Source: Gonapodya prolifera JEL478 (Eukaryota; Monoblepharomycota; Monoblepharidomycetes; Monoblepharidales; Gonapodyaceae). Taken from it: a DNA stretch of 64,000 nt. Each line of letters opens with the position of its first letter. Position 1 is the stretch's first letter. Below the pieces are notes generated by a model that was not told the origin of the DNA, did no database searches, and was given only the letters and a program-made list of their open reading frames with translations. Positions 12,839-25,300 of the stretch are shown here, piece by piece. Made by a program: the position numbers and the translations under genes. The stretch lies in assembly GCA_001574975.1 (NCBI GenBank), contig KQ965810.1, positions 171,718-235,717 of the forward strand, in the 5' to 3' direction.

Positions 12839-13816
12839 GTGTGGGAGGCGGGAGTGGTGTTTTGTTGGAAGTTGTCAGGATGGGTTTTGCACCTTAATTT
12901 TTCATGTATAGGTCGGGTCCAATCGCTGCGTTATGCAAAAAGAATGGGGCAGGACAACGTTAGAGAGCTGCGCATTCCACCTTCGACAGCCCCATTCTCT
13001 CCCCTCACTTTTAGAACTACATTGAACCGAACTCATTTGCATAAATGTTAGGTATCTCTACTGTGTGAATAATGATATCAGGATCTGTTTGAGCTTTTGG
13101 CATTCTCTCATCGTACTCCGAATAAAGTCATCAGGTAACGCAAGATACGTCACTACGTGTGAATTCAGGTTCAGCAAGCTGCGGAAGGAACCACAATTCT
13201 TAGGCAACTCACAAAGTTCACCGTATCTATGGAGACTACTGGCTGGCTATGAGAAATGTTCTGACCACGCAAAGGAGGCCGTCTCAAGTCATGGGGAACC
13301 AGCTGCGTCGATGGACTTGTGCGCGGTGGTCCCGCTTGAACCGTTGGATATGACTCAATGCGTGGACCATATTGTCCATGGTGCGGTGGGGAAATGTTTT
13401 GCGAGTGCTGGAGACAGGCCGCTGGGAAGAACCCTTCAACGCCGCTATTTGCCTGTCGAATGGTGTTAGCGAGAGCGGTTCAGAAACAAGTGCTCGATAT
13501 TGGCCTCACGGCTTTCCCATAACACCAGCCGTCTCGGAAAACTCTGAGAAGATTCACAAAGTGACCCTGAAAGGATCACAGAATAAAGCATTGTGATTAG
13601 ACGGAGGATCACACCACCACAGAAAAACTCACAGGAAACAGGGCAATCTCATCTTCAGCCAGTGGGTTATGCTGAAATCATAAGTCATTGAATAAGCGCA
13701 GGTACCATCAGCTCGGTCTTCATACAAACTCTTGAAACCACTGGAAACACAGTGCCCGGCAAGTCTACATGAGGAAGATGGACGCCACTCGGCCCCGCAA
13801 GTTGCAAGAAAAACCA
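12839..13816. other. Intergenic, convergent 3' ends
   Basis: Lies between the TAF7 stop and the stop of the minus-strand membrane-protein gene. Open frames here (for example 13065-13469) have no domain, no signal peptide and no splice logic. I see no gene. Confidence 0.45.
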
Positions 13817-14990
13817 CTATGAAGAAATATACACTATGAGGGTTGGTCGTGTCATAAAGTGAATCGCCCCTACGTGTGGTTGGGACGCTTGAAATGGTAC
13901 ATTCTGGATGTTGTCATGGGGACCGTTTGGTGTCAGCTGAAGAGCTCCGTTCTGACGCTCGGTGTTACTAAAGCGCTCTTCGAGATTCCTCATCTGAGGA
14001 TCTTGATTCCAGAGTTCTACTTGATCGATATGATGTATGGGCTGGTCTTCGCCATCCACGTTCGAATGCGTGGATTGTAAATTGTCTTTCAAATGATTTG
14101 AAAGTAAGCTCTTGTCGATACCCTGTGCGAAAGCAGCCCCATGTAAACCCCTGCCAAATACAGAAGAAATGCAGTTTACGACATTTTCTCTCGACCAACG
14201 CTTGCTCCTACCTTATAGCAACAATTGCAAGTGTACCCAATGTAACGAGCAGGGCAATCGCTCCAAAAACCGCTCCAACAATGGTACCCACAGGTATTGC
14301 GTTAGTCTCAGCCTGACTAGTCGCCAACAAGGGCGTCGGTTGTGAAGATGCAGTTGTCGATGCAATCGCTAGATTTGTGCACAAATTGTCATTCAAGTAT
14401 GTCCCACTTGTACATGCTGCCAAGTTAGTTGGGTTACATAGATGGTGTGCAGTGCTGATTGCGAAGACAATCGTCACCTTTGTAGCATTGACCGATGGAG
14501 CAATATGCAGTGCCGCCTATGGGACTCTCACTGATTCATTTTCAGATAAGGTACGAAGGCATACGTGAAAAGCGACTGCGCACCAGAAGTTGCTACATCT
14601 TCCACAGTCGTTGTAAGAGTAGGACAAGCTGTGTTCATCATCCGGCCCAAGATCAATTGATGGCCAGGGCCCTCACAACAAAGGTTCAAAAGTACTCACT
14701 CGGTACACACAACACCACAACGTGAGGGGCAATTCCCTACGCATGTTGTTCCATTGCATTGGGTTCCTGCAGGACACCAGCTTCCTGCTCCACAGCAGAC
14801 TGCTTGTGATGGCATGTAGCCTTCACCGCAAGCGCTGAGTTGCGAGACACCCAGGTAGGCCCGTTTATCGAATACTGAACGGGATCAGTCCAAGTCAGTG
14901 ATTTCCTCCATGTCCCTGAAGGTGTGGTACTTCACCCGCAGCTATTGGCATGCTCAAAGTGCCAAGCGATCCAGTGAGAAAAACGATCCG
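13817..14990 (-). CDS. Secreted Cys-rich, single-pass membrane protein (family member B)
   Basis: Spliced minus-strand exons give a Cys-rich module ACGEGYMPSQAVCCGAGSWC followed by PAGTQCNGTTC and VGNCPSRCGVVC. A domain beginning ACPTLTTTVEDVATSG comes next, then a Ser/Thr-rich stalk. One transmembrane helix (IPVGTIVGAVFGAIALLVTL) is followed by a cytoplasmic tail of about 90 residues to the stop at 13817. Supporting introns are GTGACG...TTGGCAG before CTSGTYLNDN, and GTAGGA...TGGCAG just after the helix. Architecture and intron placement match the next gene to the right, so they are likely paralogues. The Cys-rich module resembles modules of fungal cell-surface proteins. Function unknown; a cell-wall or sensor-like surface protein is plausible. 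The start is not fixed: the first exon ends near GSLGTLSMPIAAG at about 14.94 kb and its ATG is uncertain. Confidence 0.55.
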
Positions 14991-16004
14991 TGCAAACGCG
15001 TTGTTGGGGAGCAAAGGTCAACGAGAAGAGGCACTGCGGACTTAGGGTGTTAGCCTTTTATTCGGACTATCTTCAGTAAATGTGCACTACTTAACAACAT
15101 AACTAAGGGGCAGGAACTACATAAGTATACCCTCTCATTCCACGTCTTTACTACTATTACTAGACATCAAGACTTTGTACTAAGTAACGGCTTAAGTTGA
15201 TAGAGATGCGTCGCGACTTGTCGGCGTGGATCCAAAAGGAGCATTGGGGAGTTGAATGCAATCCCTGAAAGCCATTTTTTTTCTTAGTTGAGCAAAAGAT
15301 TTCACAGGATCGAAGCAGTGCGCTCACAGAGGAAACATTCCAAACCTTCCGATGTTGAGCTGAAAATGCACGAGTTTGAGTGACGGCCCCACCAATCATT
15401 CAAGAAGAAAGAAGTTTACTCACTATTTGTCCAAATCCCCATCCATCTCTGAACACACGCTGTATCTCAACTTTCGAGCCCTTCGGAGCAACCATCAACA
15501 CACACGGTGAGCGAGAATCACCGGAGCGAGAACTCACAAAGTTCAAAGGAATTTCATCTTGGCGAGATGGTGCAAACTAAAGAAGCATTTCAATACGTGG
15601 ACGTCTCGTGAATTCCAGCAGATCACGACAGTTTACCTCAATCTTGACATCAAATGATGGTCCCTGGAATGGGACACTGATCGCACGAAGCAACTTGAGA
15701 GGAGTAGCAACTCGAACAAAGAACCACTAGATGCACAGTGAAGGTCCAAAGGAACATGTCTGACCTGTGCACAAGTAACCACCTATGACACTTACGTGGG
15801 GCTACGCATGCGCAATGTAGATTTAATTATAACTTCGAGCGACCACAAAACGCGAAATACGAACCTGTCGATCCTCAGAGTCCCCTCCGGGAGGAAGCAC
15901 GAGTGGTAGCAGCATCGGATCAAGCTGCTGTCCTGGTAGCGGGTTGCTTGGGTTGCATGCGCCTCGTTGACGGAGCTCTTACAGGAATTAGTTCGTTCCA
16001 TTAC
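14991..16004. other. Intergenic between the two surface-protein genes
   Basis: May contain the start and promoter of the gene to its left. Open frames at 15160-15399 and 15792-16001 show no domain or convincing splice sites. No repeats noticed. Confidence 0.4.
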
Positions 16005-17863
16005 TTACTTGGAGCCCCCGAACTCTACAGTCCTTGTTTGATTTCTGGAAAAGAAACTTCGTGAATCGCAAATACCTGAGCGTAGCAAGTGTGAACTCAC
16101 GAGCTAGCGGCCGGAACTGCATTTGAAGCTCCTCCATCCAGCAATGGAGAGGAAGCTTTACGATGACGAAACGTGTGAGTCCTCGAAAGCGTCCAATGTG
16201 GTAAGGCTAAAGACTTACGATCCCTATCTGGTCCTGGACGAACTGGGTTGACTTGACTTCTGTTTGGGAAAGGCCTTGTTGAATTGCTTTGTGCTGCGCC
16301 CAAAACCCCAGATCTGAAACAATAGCGACATTGTGTTGGGCTAGTCATGGTTCTTTCCACTGTGACATGGGATCCCTACGTTTTTGCAAGGATTGCAAGC
16401 AGAGCTGCCAATATGACGGCGCCGAGAGCCGCCCCGACGGCGATACCAATGGTTCGGCCCCTGTTAGAAGATCCGTTGCTTGTATCGAGTGCTGCATTAC
16501 CAAAAGTGGCATTCGCCACGACAGCTGTTGCTCTCGCACTGGTTGTGAATTGTACGATTCCGATTGTGCTTGGGTAGACGAATTGTGTTGTCGCTGGAAC
16601 CACGACATCCGTGGGGACATTGTCGGGGAGATTGTTTGGGGGAATTATCGCCGGTTCAGATGTTTTTGATGCCGGATTTTCGACAGGAGTTGGTTGTTGT
16701 GCGATAGTGGGCAGAGGGACAAGACCTGCACTGGTGAACACAATCGCAGCGGCAGTGGTTGGCGCTTTTGGCGGTGGCACACTTGAGCTTGGAACAACGG
16801 GAGCGTTTGAGGATGCCCCGATCGGAACGCATTGCAGTTTCGCCTGATTCCAAATGGTCGTGACTCCTTCGCCCGTGCAGCCGGAACAGTGATAACCGTT
16901 ACTTCCGGGATATGTGTACGCGAATTTGCCGTTTGAGAGCGTTGCGGAAAGTGTCAGCGTCGTACTGGTCGGACAGGTTGGATCTAACCAAATTTATCGT
17001 AAATGTTCATTCGACACAAGAAATAAAACCGTTTGGACTCACAGTCNNNNNNNNNNNNNNNNNNNNNNNNNNNNNNNNNNNNNNNNNNNNNNNNNNNNNN
17101 NNNNNNNNNNNNNNNNNNNNNNNNNNNNNNNNNNNNNNNNNNNNNNNNNNNNNNNNNNNNNNNNNNNNNNNNNNNNNNNNNNNNNNNNNNNNNNNNNNNN
17201 NNNNNNNNNNNNNNNNNNNNNNNNNNNNNNNNNNNNNNNNNNNNNNNNNNNNNNNNNNNNNNNNNNNNNNNNNNNNNNNNNNNNNNNNNNNNNNNNNNNN
17301 NNNNNNNNNNNNNNNNNNNNNNNNNNNNNNNNNNNNNNNNNNNNNNNNNNNNNNNNNNCCTATGGGGAGACACTGTAGTTTCGCCTGATTCCAGGTAGTA
17401 GTGACTCCTTCTCCTGTGCAGCCAGAACAGTAGTAACCACCGGGATACGTGTAAGCGAACTTGCCGTTTGAAAGCGTCGCAGTAAAAGTCAGTGTTGTGC
17501 TAGTCGGACAGGTGGGATCTGGTGCAATGTATCGTGAAAGCGCGTTCAAAACCGGAAACACTTGGACTTACAGTTGCAGCACGTTGTTTTCGATCCAACA
17601 CAAAAGTACTGAGGGCAAGAGGTTGGCACCTCATCTTTGTTGGGTCGAGTGCGTCAGCAGTTATCATCGGATTCAGGGCTGGCGCACTCACCGCTGCAGC
17701 ACTGGGCACAATCTTCGCATTGTCCCAACACGGCGACACCGACGCTGAAGCAGAAGACTACTATAGAAACTTTCGAAGGGGAAAAAAGGATTGAACGGTT
17801 TCGCAAAATTGGACGACCAACTGAATCCAACTCACCTACGAACTTGACAGATGTGAGCTGCAT
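16005..17863 (-). CDS. Secreted Cys-rich, single-pass membrane protein (family member A), with assembly gap
   Basis: ATG at 17861-17863. The first exon reads MQLTSVKF and splices over a 69-nt intron to VSIVVFCFSVGVAVLG, completing a signal peptide. The mature start is QCEDCAQCCSG, then DEVPTSCPQYFCVGSKTTCC. A domain exon follows: YPTCPTSTTLTFTATLSNGK, FAYTYPGGYYCSGCTGEGV, then TTTWNQAKLQCLPIG. A second copy of that exon, about 80% similar and preceded by its own intron, lies beyond the run of Ns. After a Pro/Thr-rich stalk comes one transmembrane helix (IAVGAALGAVILAALLAILA). A short tail over three more exons ends VEFGGSK with its stop at 16005. The product should be a type I surface protein with tandem Cys domains. 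Function unknown. The gap leaves the true number of domain copies open, or even whether two genes are merged. Confidence 0.6.
17047..17358. other. Assembly gap (312 Ns) inside a duplicated exon region
   Basis: A run of undetermined bases. Sequence on the two sides is paralogous: a domain exon ends at its right edge, and an intron plus a second copy of the same exon begin at its left edge. Tandem duplication probably defeated the assembler. Confidence 0.97.
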
Positions 17864-18742
17864 TTCGATTGAAGCACGATCCTGCGTCTTCGGATGCACG
17901 TAGCGCTTCACGGGCAAACGTTAGTGGATGTGTGTTTGTCCGGGAATGCTTGAGTCCGCGGAGTGGTGCTGCTAAGAATGCCTAAGCCTGGTTTCGCCGA
18001 ACACGAAGCATTGATGCACCCCCTTCCCGGTCTTTGAATGGGTATCAACTGTCATTGTCGTGCACCGTCCTCCCGAGGCAAATGTTTTCGCGTGCGGGGG
18101 CAATCTCTCGTGATTTATATCTTCCACGTTATGCACCTAAACAACGTCGGCAATACTGCCACGTGCTTTGTCGATGAGCGTGATAGGGGTGGTAAGAAAG
18201 CTACCTTTATGTCTTAAAGTATGCAACAATGAAAGGAGAGGTGCGGACGCATGACATCCTTGGCCACGGCACAAAGCCTAACTTTATTGGACAAACCACT
18301 CTTTGTGTATAGATCAGGATGGGAACACTTTATGTCAGTAGCGCGCTGAACAAGGCGTACCAAAGATCACCGACGAATTTTGAAGAAAGAAGTGTTTGAG
18401 TCCACTTTTTTCTGCACGGCATTCTTTGCACTTCCACTCCTCCCCTTTCGCCCCGCCACGAACTGATCCCGGTCAGAATAGAGATAATGAACAAAGCCGA
18501 GAGGAGCAGGAGACCACGATTAGTGCAATTATTATTGTGGTGTCGTGAGCAATACAAAAGTGTGAAAATACTTGTGAGGCAACGATTACCCATTCCATCA
18601 AAACAGACTCGCGAAAGTGCAACCGAGCTGTGATTTGTGAATCCAAAAAAAAAAAAATGGTCAAAAACCGCCTCTGCCCAAACTGAAACCGATGTCTGCT
18701 AAACAAGGTTCCACTGCATCTTCACACCCCTTCTCTCTCCTC
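17864..18742. other. Intergenic, promoter of surface-protein gene A and 3' flank of the kinase
   Basis: No gene recognised. Contains a 13-nt poly-A tract near 18645. The open frames here lack domains. Confidence 0.4.
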
Positions 18743-20538
18743 TCACACCGCATCCACGCCCTCGACGCGCGGCACTTTCACTTGAGTCTCGTCCGCCAGA
18801 GTCGCGAACGACTCCTCCGATACGCGCGCGACGGGGTTTCCGTGTTCCAAAGCTGGTCCCGTTCCTTTACTGCCCATCCAGGCGTGACGGAAAATCCGCC
18901 GCTTGATCTTGCCCACGACACGACCGATGCTCGCCCCAGACCACTCGGTTTCTGAAAGCACCGCTTGCTGGATAGTGGGCTTTCCACCTTGTCCGATAAT
19001 CAATTGATCCCACAACGCATTCCGCTCGGTTTCGTCGGCGATGCTCGCCAGCACGGCCAGCTGTCGGAACGCGACTTCATTCCGTGGATAATCGTGCGTG
19101 GTGGGGTCGGCTCCGTGGCGGTGGTGGTGGAGATTTGCCGCGACAGTGGCCTCCATCGCGCGTTGCCAGGCGACCGCTGGGTGCGGCTCTGGTACCGACC
19201 CCGCTTGCCCTCCCAGACACTGGAGCATAGAGCGAGCCAGCGAGACGGAGCGGCCCACGAGGGTTCGGCGCGATGGTGTGCGGGTCCCACTGGTCAATTC
19301 GGAGGCGAGGTGGCGGGCCTCCAAGCGGGAGGCAGAGCGGGCTGTATTAGGGAGTTTCATTCCCGTGCGTTCATTGATGCCGTTAGAGGCCGAGATCGAG
19401 GGGATCCGCCCGCAGAGCGCGGCCATGGCGGGGTCGTCGCCCAGCACCCGAATCAGTGGCCGTTGTGCTGGATCGCTGTCGACCATGCGGGCCACGAGGG
19501 GGGCGAGATCGGGTCTCGACTGGTCCAGGATCCGATGTAGCTCCTCGGGCGTGGGTTCGGTCCCATCGTCGTCTTCGGAGGGTTCGGGGTCGATCTCGCA
19601 GTCGAGGCGCAGGGCTCGAAGCACTTGGACCAGCGTCGTGCCGAGGGAATACACGTCCCAATTTTCGGCATCGACGGTGGTGAGGCTTCGAGGGTCTTCA
19701 AGCGCGCGAGCGACTTCAGGCGGGGAGTAAGGTGGACTCTGCCCTGGCGGAACGACCACATTCGAGTTGGCGAGCACGTGACCCAACCCCGGGTCGATCA
19801 GGACGGCGTTTCGCGGTGTGAGGTCCGAGTGCAGCTGCACGAGGATGTTGTCGGGTTTGATGTCGTTGTGGGAGACCCCGTGGGCGGCGAAGTGGCTGTG
19901 AGGGTGGGTGAGCGTTGTCTTTGCCCGAGGCGGTGCGAAGGCAGGCGATGGGCCACTCACCGAAGCGCGCGCATGACCCAAGCGAAAATGCGCCAAGTCT
20001 CGTCCTCAATATCGTCCCACGTCGCCATTCCCCTTCGAAACCTGCCGATTTGTACGGCGAGGAAGTCGTCCCATGACACTGCGTCCGTCACGAGTTCCGT
20101 GACCAGAACGGCGCTGTCACGCGTCACTAGCGTCTCGACAATGCGCGAGACGTTTGGGTGTCCAGTGAGAATTTTCCCAATGGCGGCCTCGTGTATGATG
20201 CGGGTGGGTGCGTTCGGCGTAGTCCAGAGCATGCGCCGCTTCAGTGCGACGAGCGCGCCGGAGCCATCGGAAAGTGCCGCGAGCTGAATGGCTCCCTCGG
20301 ACTGCCCTCCCGTGCCGAGTGCTTTCCCCTGGAAGCAGTAGCGTGACCAGACAACGCCGGCTGGAATCGCGTCTTCACCGGGCGAGGGAGAGGGGAAGTC
20401 CTCGCCGACCGCTGTGAATGCGGCGGAAAGGTGTGCAGGAGGCGGGGCGGTGGTGTCCCTGAGGTGTTTCTCGCGATGTGCACGCAAGAGTCGGGACGAT
20501 GGCGGGGCGACGGGATGGCCCGACTTTCTGGGTTTCAT
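18743..20538 (-). CDS. Protein kinase with DPG in place of DFG
   Basis: The first in-frame ATG (20536-20538) starts MKPRKSGHPVAPPSS. Kinase motifs follow in order: Gly-rich loop GKALGTGGQSEGAIQLA, the lysine strand LVALKRRML, an alpha-C helix HEAAIGKILTGHPNVSR, and the catalytic loop VSHNDIKPDNILVQLH. The metal-binding triplet reads DPG (VLIDPGLGHVLA). PPYSPPEVARAL stands for APE, and DVYSLGTTLVQVL for helix F. An intron of about 85 nt (19.88-19.97 kb) splits the domain before the YLHSHFAAHGVS-like segment. About 200 residues with no recognised domain follow. Lys, the catalytic Asp and Asn, and the metal Asp are present, so activity is possible. DPG is uncommon and may affect regulation. Substrate and pathway unknown. 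Confidence 0.8.
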
Positions 20539-20725
20539 GCGTGGGAGTCCGCGTTCCGAAGTGGATTTTGCTCTCTTCACGGTGACATGCGAAGAGTGCC
20601 TTCTCTTTAATGTTCCCTCGCGATGAACCTGGGGTTGTGCGGGGTTAGGGCATCATCGCGAAAAGTTTATCCGATGAGTCAAGCCAACTCAAGCCTTTGT
20701 TTCCACACCCCGATCTTCAACACAC

Positions 20726-22244
20726 ATGGCATCAGACGAACAGGCGTTCGACTTCTCAGAGGTGCGTCGATAGCTTTGCTCCCCGGGCGGCGGATTGGGC
20801 GACGTCGAACAAGTGAACAAGCTTTCTCTTTCCACCAGCACCCTCATCGCCGTTACAACCCACTCACTGACACATGGGTGCTCTGCTCGCCGCACCGCGC
20901 TAAAAGACCATGGCTAGGTTCGTCCAAGAAAGCGATGCTGCGTTCGGAATCGGATCTGAATCGGTATCTGGTGAAATGTCGTTAGGCCAAGTTGAGTCAC
21001 TGCCCCCGGACAATCGTCCACAACACGACCCAACGTGAGTCGGCCGATTAAATCTACTTGTAGCAGACTATCAGATTTGTGTTTCAGGTGCTACCTATGC
21101 CCCGGCAATACCCGCTCCGACGGGGCGAACCAGAACTCAGACTACACGTCCACCTTCGTCTTCACAAATGACTTTGCGGCCGTCAAACTGTCTCAACCGA
21201 ACTACCATAACGAGCTAGCGAACACGGTCGGAACTGGTGCGTACTCATCTGCTGGTCGTACACCGTTTTCCAAGCCTTTACGAATCAGTTTCCAAAGACT
21301 CCGAGGCCCAATCCCTCCTCTCGTCCCTCCTCAAAGTCGAATCTGTAACAGGCACTTGTCGTGTCGTGTGCTTCAGCCCGCGGCACGACCTCACTCTCGC
21401 CGAGATGGAAACCGAGCACATCCAGGAAGTTGTACAAACGTGGACACGCGAGACGGAGGATCTGGGAGCCGTCCATGGAGTCAACTACGTGCAAATCTTT
21501 GAGAACAAGGGCGCGGCGATGGGGTGTTCCAACCCGCACCCGCACGGTCAGATTTGGGCGACGAGCGATATTCCAACCGAGCCCGCCCGCGAACTCGCAT
21601 CGCTCGCCAAGTACCGCGCATCACACGACGGAGCGTGCCTGCTTTGCAACTACGTCAAACTGGAGTCCAAGGTTTCTTCCGCCGCCAAAACATCCTCCAC
21701 GCCCTCCTCCTCTCGAGTCGTCTTCTCAACCGAGCACTTCATCTGTCTCGTCCCATTCTGGGCCGTGTGGCCCTACGAAGTCATTCTCTTGTCCCTGCGA
21801 CACGCCTCTACCCTTGCTGAACTTACCCCCGCCGAGCAGCACGACCTCGCGGACTGTCTCCGCCGCGTCACGGCGCGGTACGATAACCTATTCGCGACCT
21901 CGTTCCCGTACTCAATGGGAATCCACCAGGCGCCCACGGCTGGGGAGCACAAGGAGGACGGGACGATGCACTTGCATCTGCATTGGTATCCGCCGCTGTT
22001 GAGGTCGGCGACTGTGCGCAAGTTTTTGGTCGGGTGGGTGGTGTTACGCTTTTTGCTTCACTGGCTTTTGTGTGACATTTTCAAAACTCACGTGTGCTGT
22101 GTGGGCGATTTATCCTTGCTCACCTTTGTAATGCTCCCAAACAGATACGAGATGATGGCCGAGGCGCAGCGAGACTTGACCGCCGAGCAAGCTGCCGAGC
22201 GACTGCGGCAGTGCTCCGAGGTGCACTACAAGACCCGCGGGTGA
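20726..22244 (+). CDS. Galactose-1-phosphate uridylyltransferase
   Basis: The Leloir-pathway enzyme that exchanges UMP between UDP-glucose and galactose-1-phosphate in the cytosol. Exon 1 (ATG 20726) reads [12 protein letters not shown], then a GTGCGT intron leads to [20 protein letters not shown], the classic GALT start. [12 protein letters not shown] supplies zinc-ligand cysteines. The active site is [18 protein letters not shown], containing the HPH nucleophile motif. [19 protein letters not shown] and [13 protein letters not shown] follow, then [19 protein letters not shown]. The last exon ends [11 protein letters not shown]. Introns lie at about 20.76-20.84, 20.91-20.98, 21.03-21.09, 21.24 and 22.03-22.14 kb. 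Length is normal. No galactokinase or epimerase is visible in the window. Confidence 0.93.
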
Positions 22245-22346
22245 ACGAGCGTAGCATAGCATAGCACCTCTTCCATGATTATTTTTCCACGGCACAAAAT
22301 GCAATTGCACCTAAAATACACGAAAAACGAGACTCTAAGTTTAAGT

Positions 22347-25300
22347 TTACAGCTCTTCCCGATCACGAGTGTCTTTGTCTTTGTTCGCCGCTTTGGTCGT
22401 CCGCGCCGACTTCCCCTCGGGTGTTTTCGCTGTCTGCGAGGAGGTCGGTTTGGTTGCAGGTGGCGGGCGGGGTTTGGGAATCGGGGGCCGCTTCCGTTTG
22501 GACAGTTTCAGCACGAGCGCGTCCAGGTCCACCGCCTTGTCTGTGGCTTCGCGAACGGTGAACGCAGGCTTGGCGTGGCCGGGGAGTTTCGATTGCTCCT
22601 TCTCACGCTGGGCCAGCCAGGATTCCGCCGCCGACGCGATCCCGAGCACGTCGGCAATTTCGTCGTCTGTGTAGATGGGTCGGAACACATCGATTGTTGG
22701 CGCGCTGCTGGTGGTCGCTTTGGCAGCAGGCGTGGACGCCGTGGTTTCGGCGCCGCCATCAATATCCTCTCCCGAATCCGCATCGGTGGTGGAGTCGTTT
22801 CCACGAGCCTCGGCGGTGGTGGCCGTGGATGTCTCGACCGTGACCTGGTCCTTCTTCTTCTGGTCTTCCTCCCACCTCGTTCGCGCCGCTGCGACCATGA
22901 GCTTGGCAGTTTCCGCCCACTTGTGCGCACTGCCAACAGCAAGTCGCAAGGCAGTCACCGCCGACGGGCGATCTCGCTTCTCGTCGCGCTTAAACTCCAA
23001 CGGCTTCCGCAGTCGCTCCAACCCGTGCAGCTGCTCCTTGAGGACAGAATAAGGCGCGTCGTCGCCCTCTTCGTACATCCAGTCTGACGTCGACGCCAGC
23101 TTTTCCTGAAGCGATGTCCGTTCAGCTTCCGTCGTGACCTCGAGGATATCCTCGCGTTCCAACAGGTCTCGGGATGAGTAAACGTACGCCTCCAGCCCGT
23201 TTCGGGCCTCTTCCCGCTGTCGCCGACGGAAGTCTTCGGCGTCGAGTGCCTCAAACCGTTTCAAAGACAAGAGTTTGACATCCGCCGACATCGCGGGCAC
23301 ACCGAGACTGTTCACGGTGAAATTGAGCGGAAGTGATATCGTTTTCAATTCGGGCTTGGCCGCCGCCGCAGTGGCATTGGCCGAAGTGGTCGTAGAGTTA
23401 TCCGCGTTCGCACCTTCTTCAGTCGTGGGAGCGTTGAGGCCTTCCCCAGAATCCTACCAGCGAATATAAATTCAATCTCTCGTCCATTGTCGTTCTCTAG
23501 ATGTGAAATTTGCCCCTCACCTCTTCCGTGGAATTATCATCCTTTTTGCCAAAGAAAGAGAGTACCCTGTCTACGAAGTGCGGTTGAGTTTAGTTCGAGA
23601 TCAAAACGAGCAGTTGGATCTTGCCACTCACCAGCAAACGTCTTCTTTTCCTTCGAGACTTCAACATCGATAAAGAGCGACATGCTCTTCACCTCCAAGA
23701 TTCCTGAATCGCTGAGGTGGACGAGGGCTTTGACCTTCGGATCCCCGGAAATTACAAGGGTTTCGTTGGCATGCACGGCTTCAATCGATTCCGTGAGGTT
23801 ACGAGTGGTCAATGTAAGGATCTTTTGGGGTCCAATCACCCTGCATGTGACCGTTGGTGGCAGCTTGCCCGTGCTTCCGCGATATTGAGTGTACTTACGT
23901 CGCATCCTGTTCGTCCTTGAACCCATACTCCAAGCTCCACTCAAAGTTGGTCGATCGCTTAAAGTTCATGAGCTTCTGGGAGTGCAAAGTTCCGTTCTTG
24001 CCGTAAAGCTTCACCCTGAACGTTTTGCTCGTTCCATCCTCACGCGGTTCCGAGTTGTATACCGCATCGATTGGGTACGATGCGATATCGCGAATGCGCA
24101 TTTTGTTCCTCACGAGGAACGATCTCGAGAGGGTCGCTCCGTGGATAACTGCACCCATGACAGCGGCTTCGTCCGAGTTGACATTCTTTGCCACCTTGTC
24201 CCTTTTAGTTTGGAGTACGTTTGTAAGGAGAGATTAGTTGTCTCTATTTAGTCGAGTGAGATCCGTGAGAACTTACTCGCCCACCAGAGATTTGAGTGCT
24301 GCTTGGATTGCGGGAACGCGGGTACAACCACCATGGAGGATGACTGAGCCAATATCACTCTAGAAGGACAAAAACAGCAATTGAGATGGGGAGGATGAGT
24401 CAATCATCGTTTGTGGGGGCACCCGCAACCGGAGACGTGGACCCACAAGCTCGAGTTTAGCATCTTGGAGAACTTCCTGGATAGGACGAACGGCACGATC
24501 AAGGAGGTCCCCAGTAATAGTTTCGAGTTCAGTTCGAGTAACTTTGAGTCTGAAGTCGAGGTCATCCATCAGATTTTCGATCTTGGATACCAAGGTGCAA
24601 GAATGAATTAGAGTGACGTGGCATTTCCCCGGTGATTCTGGCTTCCACTCACCGACGCAAAAGTCTCCGTGTTCGCGCTGAGAACCTCTTTCACTTTCTG
24701 AGCTTCACGCAGGAGCTTCATCATGGCGCGATGGTTCTTGAACACCTTTCCCGTACCACCATGCTTCTTATCGAACGCGTCTGCGAGGTGCTTTTGCAGA
24801 CGCAAATCGAACGCGTGGCCACCAAGTGTCCTATCGAAGCCCACGGCTTCCACCACGATCTCCTGCGTGGCGGAGCTGGTGGACGATGACGATTTGCCTT
24901 TGGAGTTCACGGGGGGCTTTTGGAACGAAATCAAGGCGGCCACGGTGGAGGATGCGCCGGAGTCGTAAAAGATGTGGTAGGCGGGTTTGTCGTCGGTCGC
25001 GAGGTCCGGGCGGTTGAGGGCGAAGTTGATGGCGACTGGAGAAGCAAGAGTTATAATGTGGACAAAGGCTTTGTGGGAAGTTAACACAATTCTGACCTGC
25101 CACGTCGTCGTGCATGAGACCCAAAACATTGAGTCCTGCGAGTTCCGCAGCGTCAAGGAGAGCTTGACGTTCATACTGGTTGAAAAAGCGGGGGACCTGC
25201 GATACACGGTGGAGCGTTCAGCTGGCCCTGAGAGTGATTCAATACCAAATACCAAATCTCACCGTTATCACACAATCTTTCACGAGCTCCCCGGCAGACA

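Noticed and set aside
22275-23087. Plus-strand open frame of 270 codons
   Set aside because: Antisense of the LHS1/HYOU1 C-terminal region; Arg/Gly/Leu-rich composition is typical of a shadow frame.
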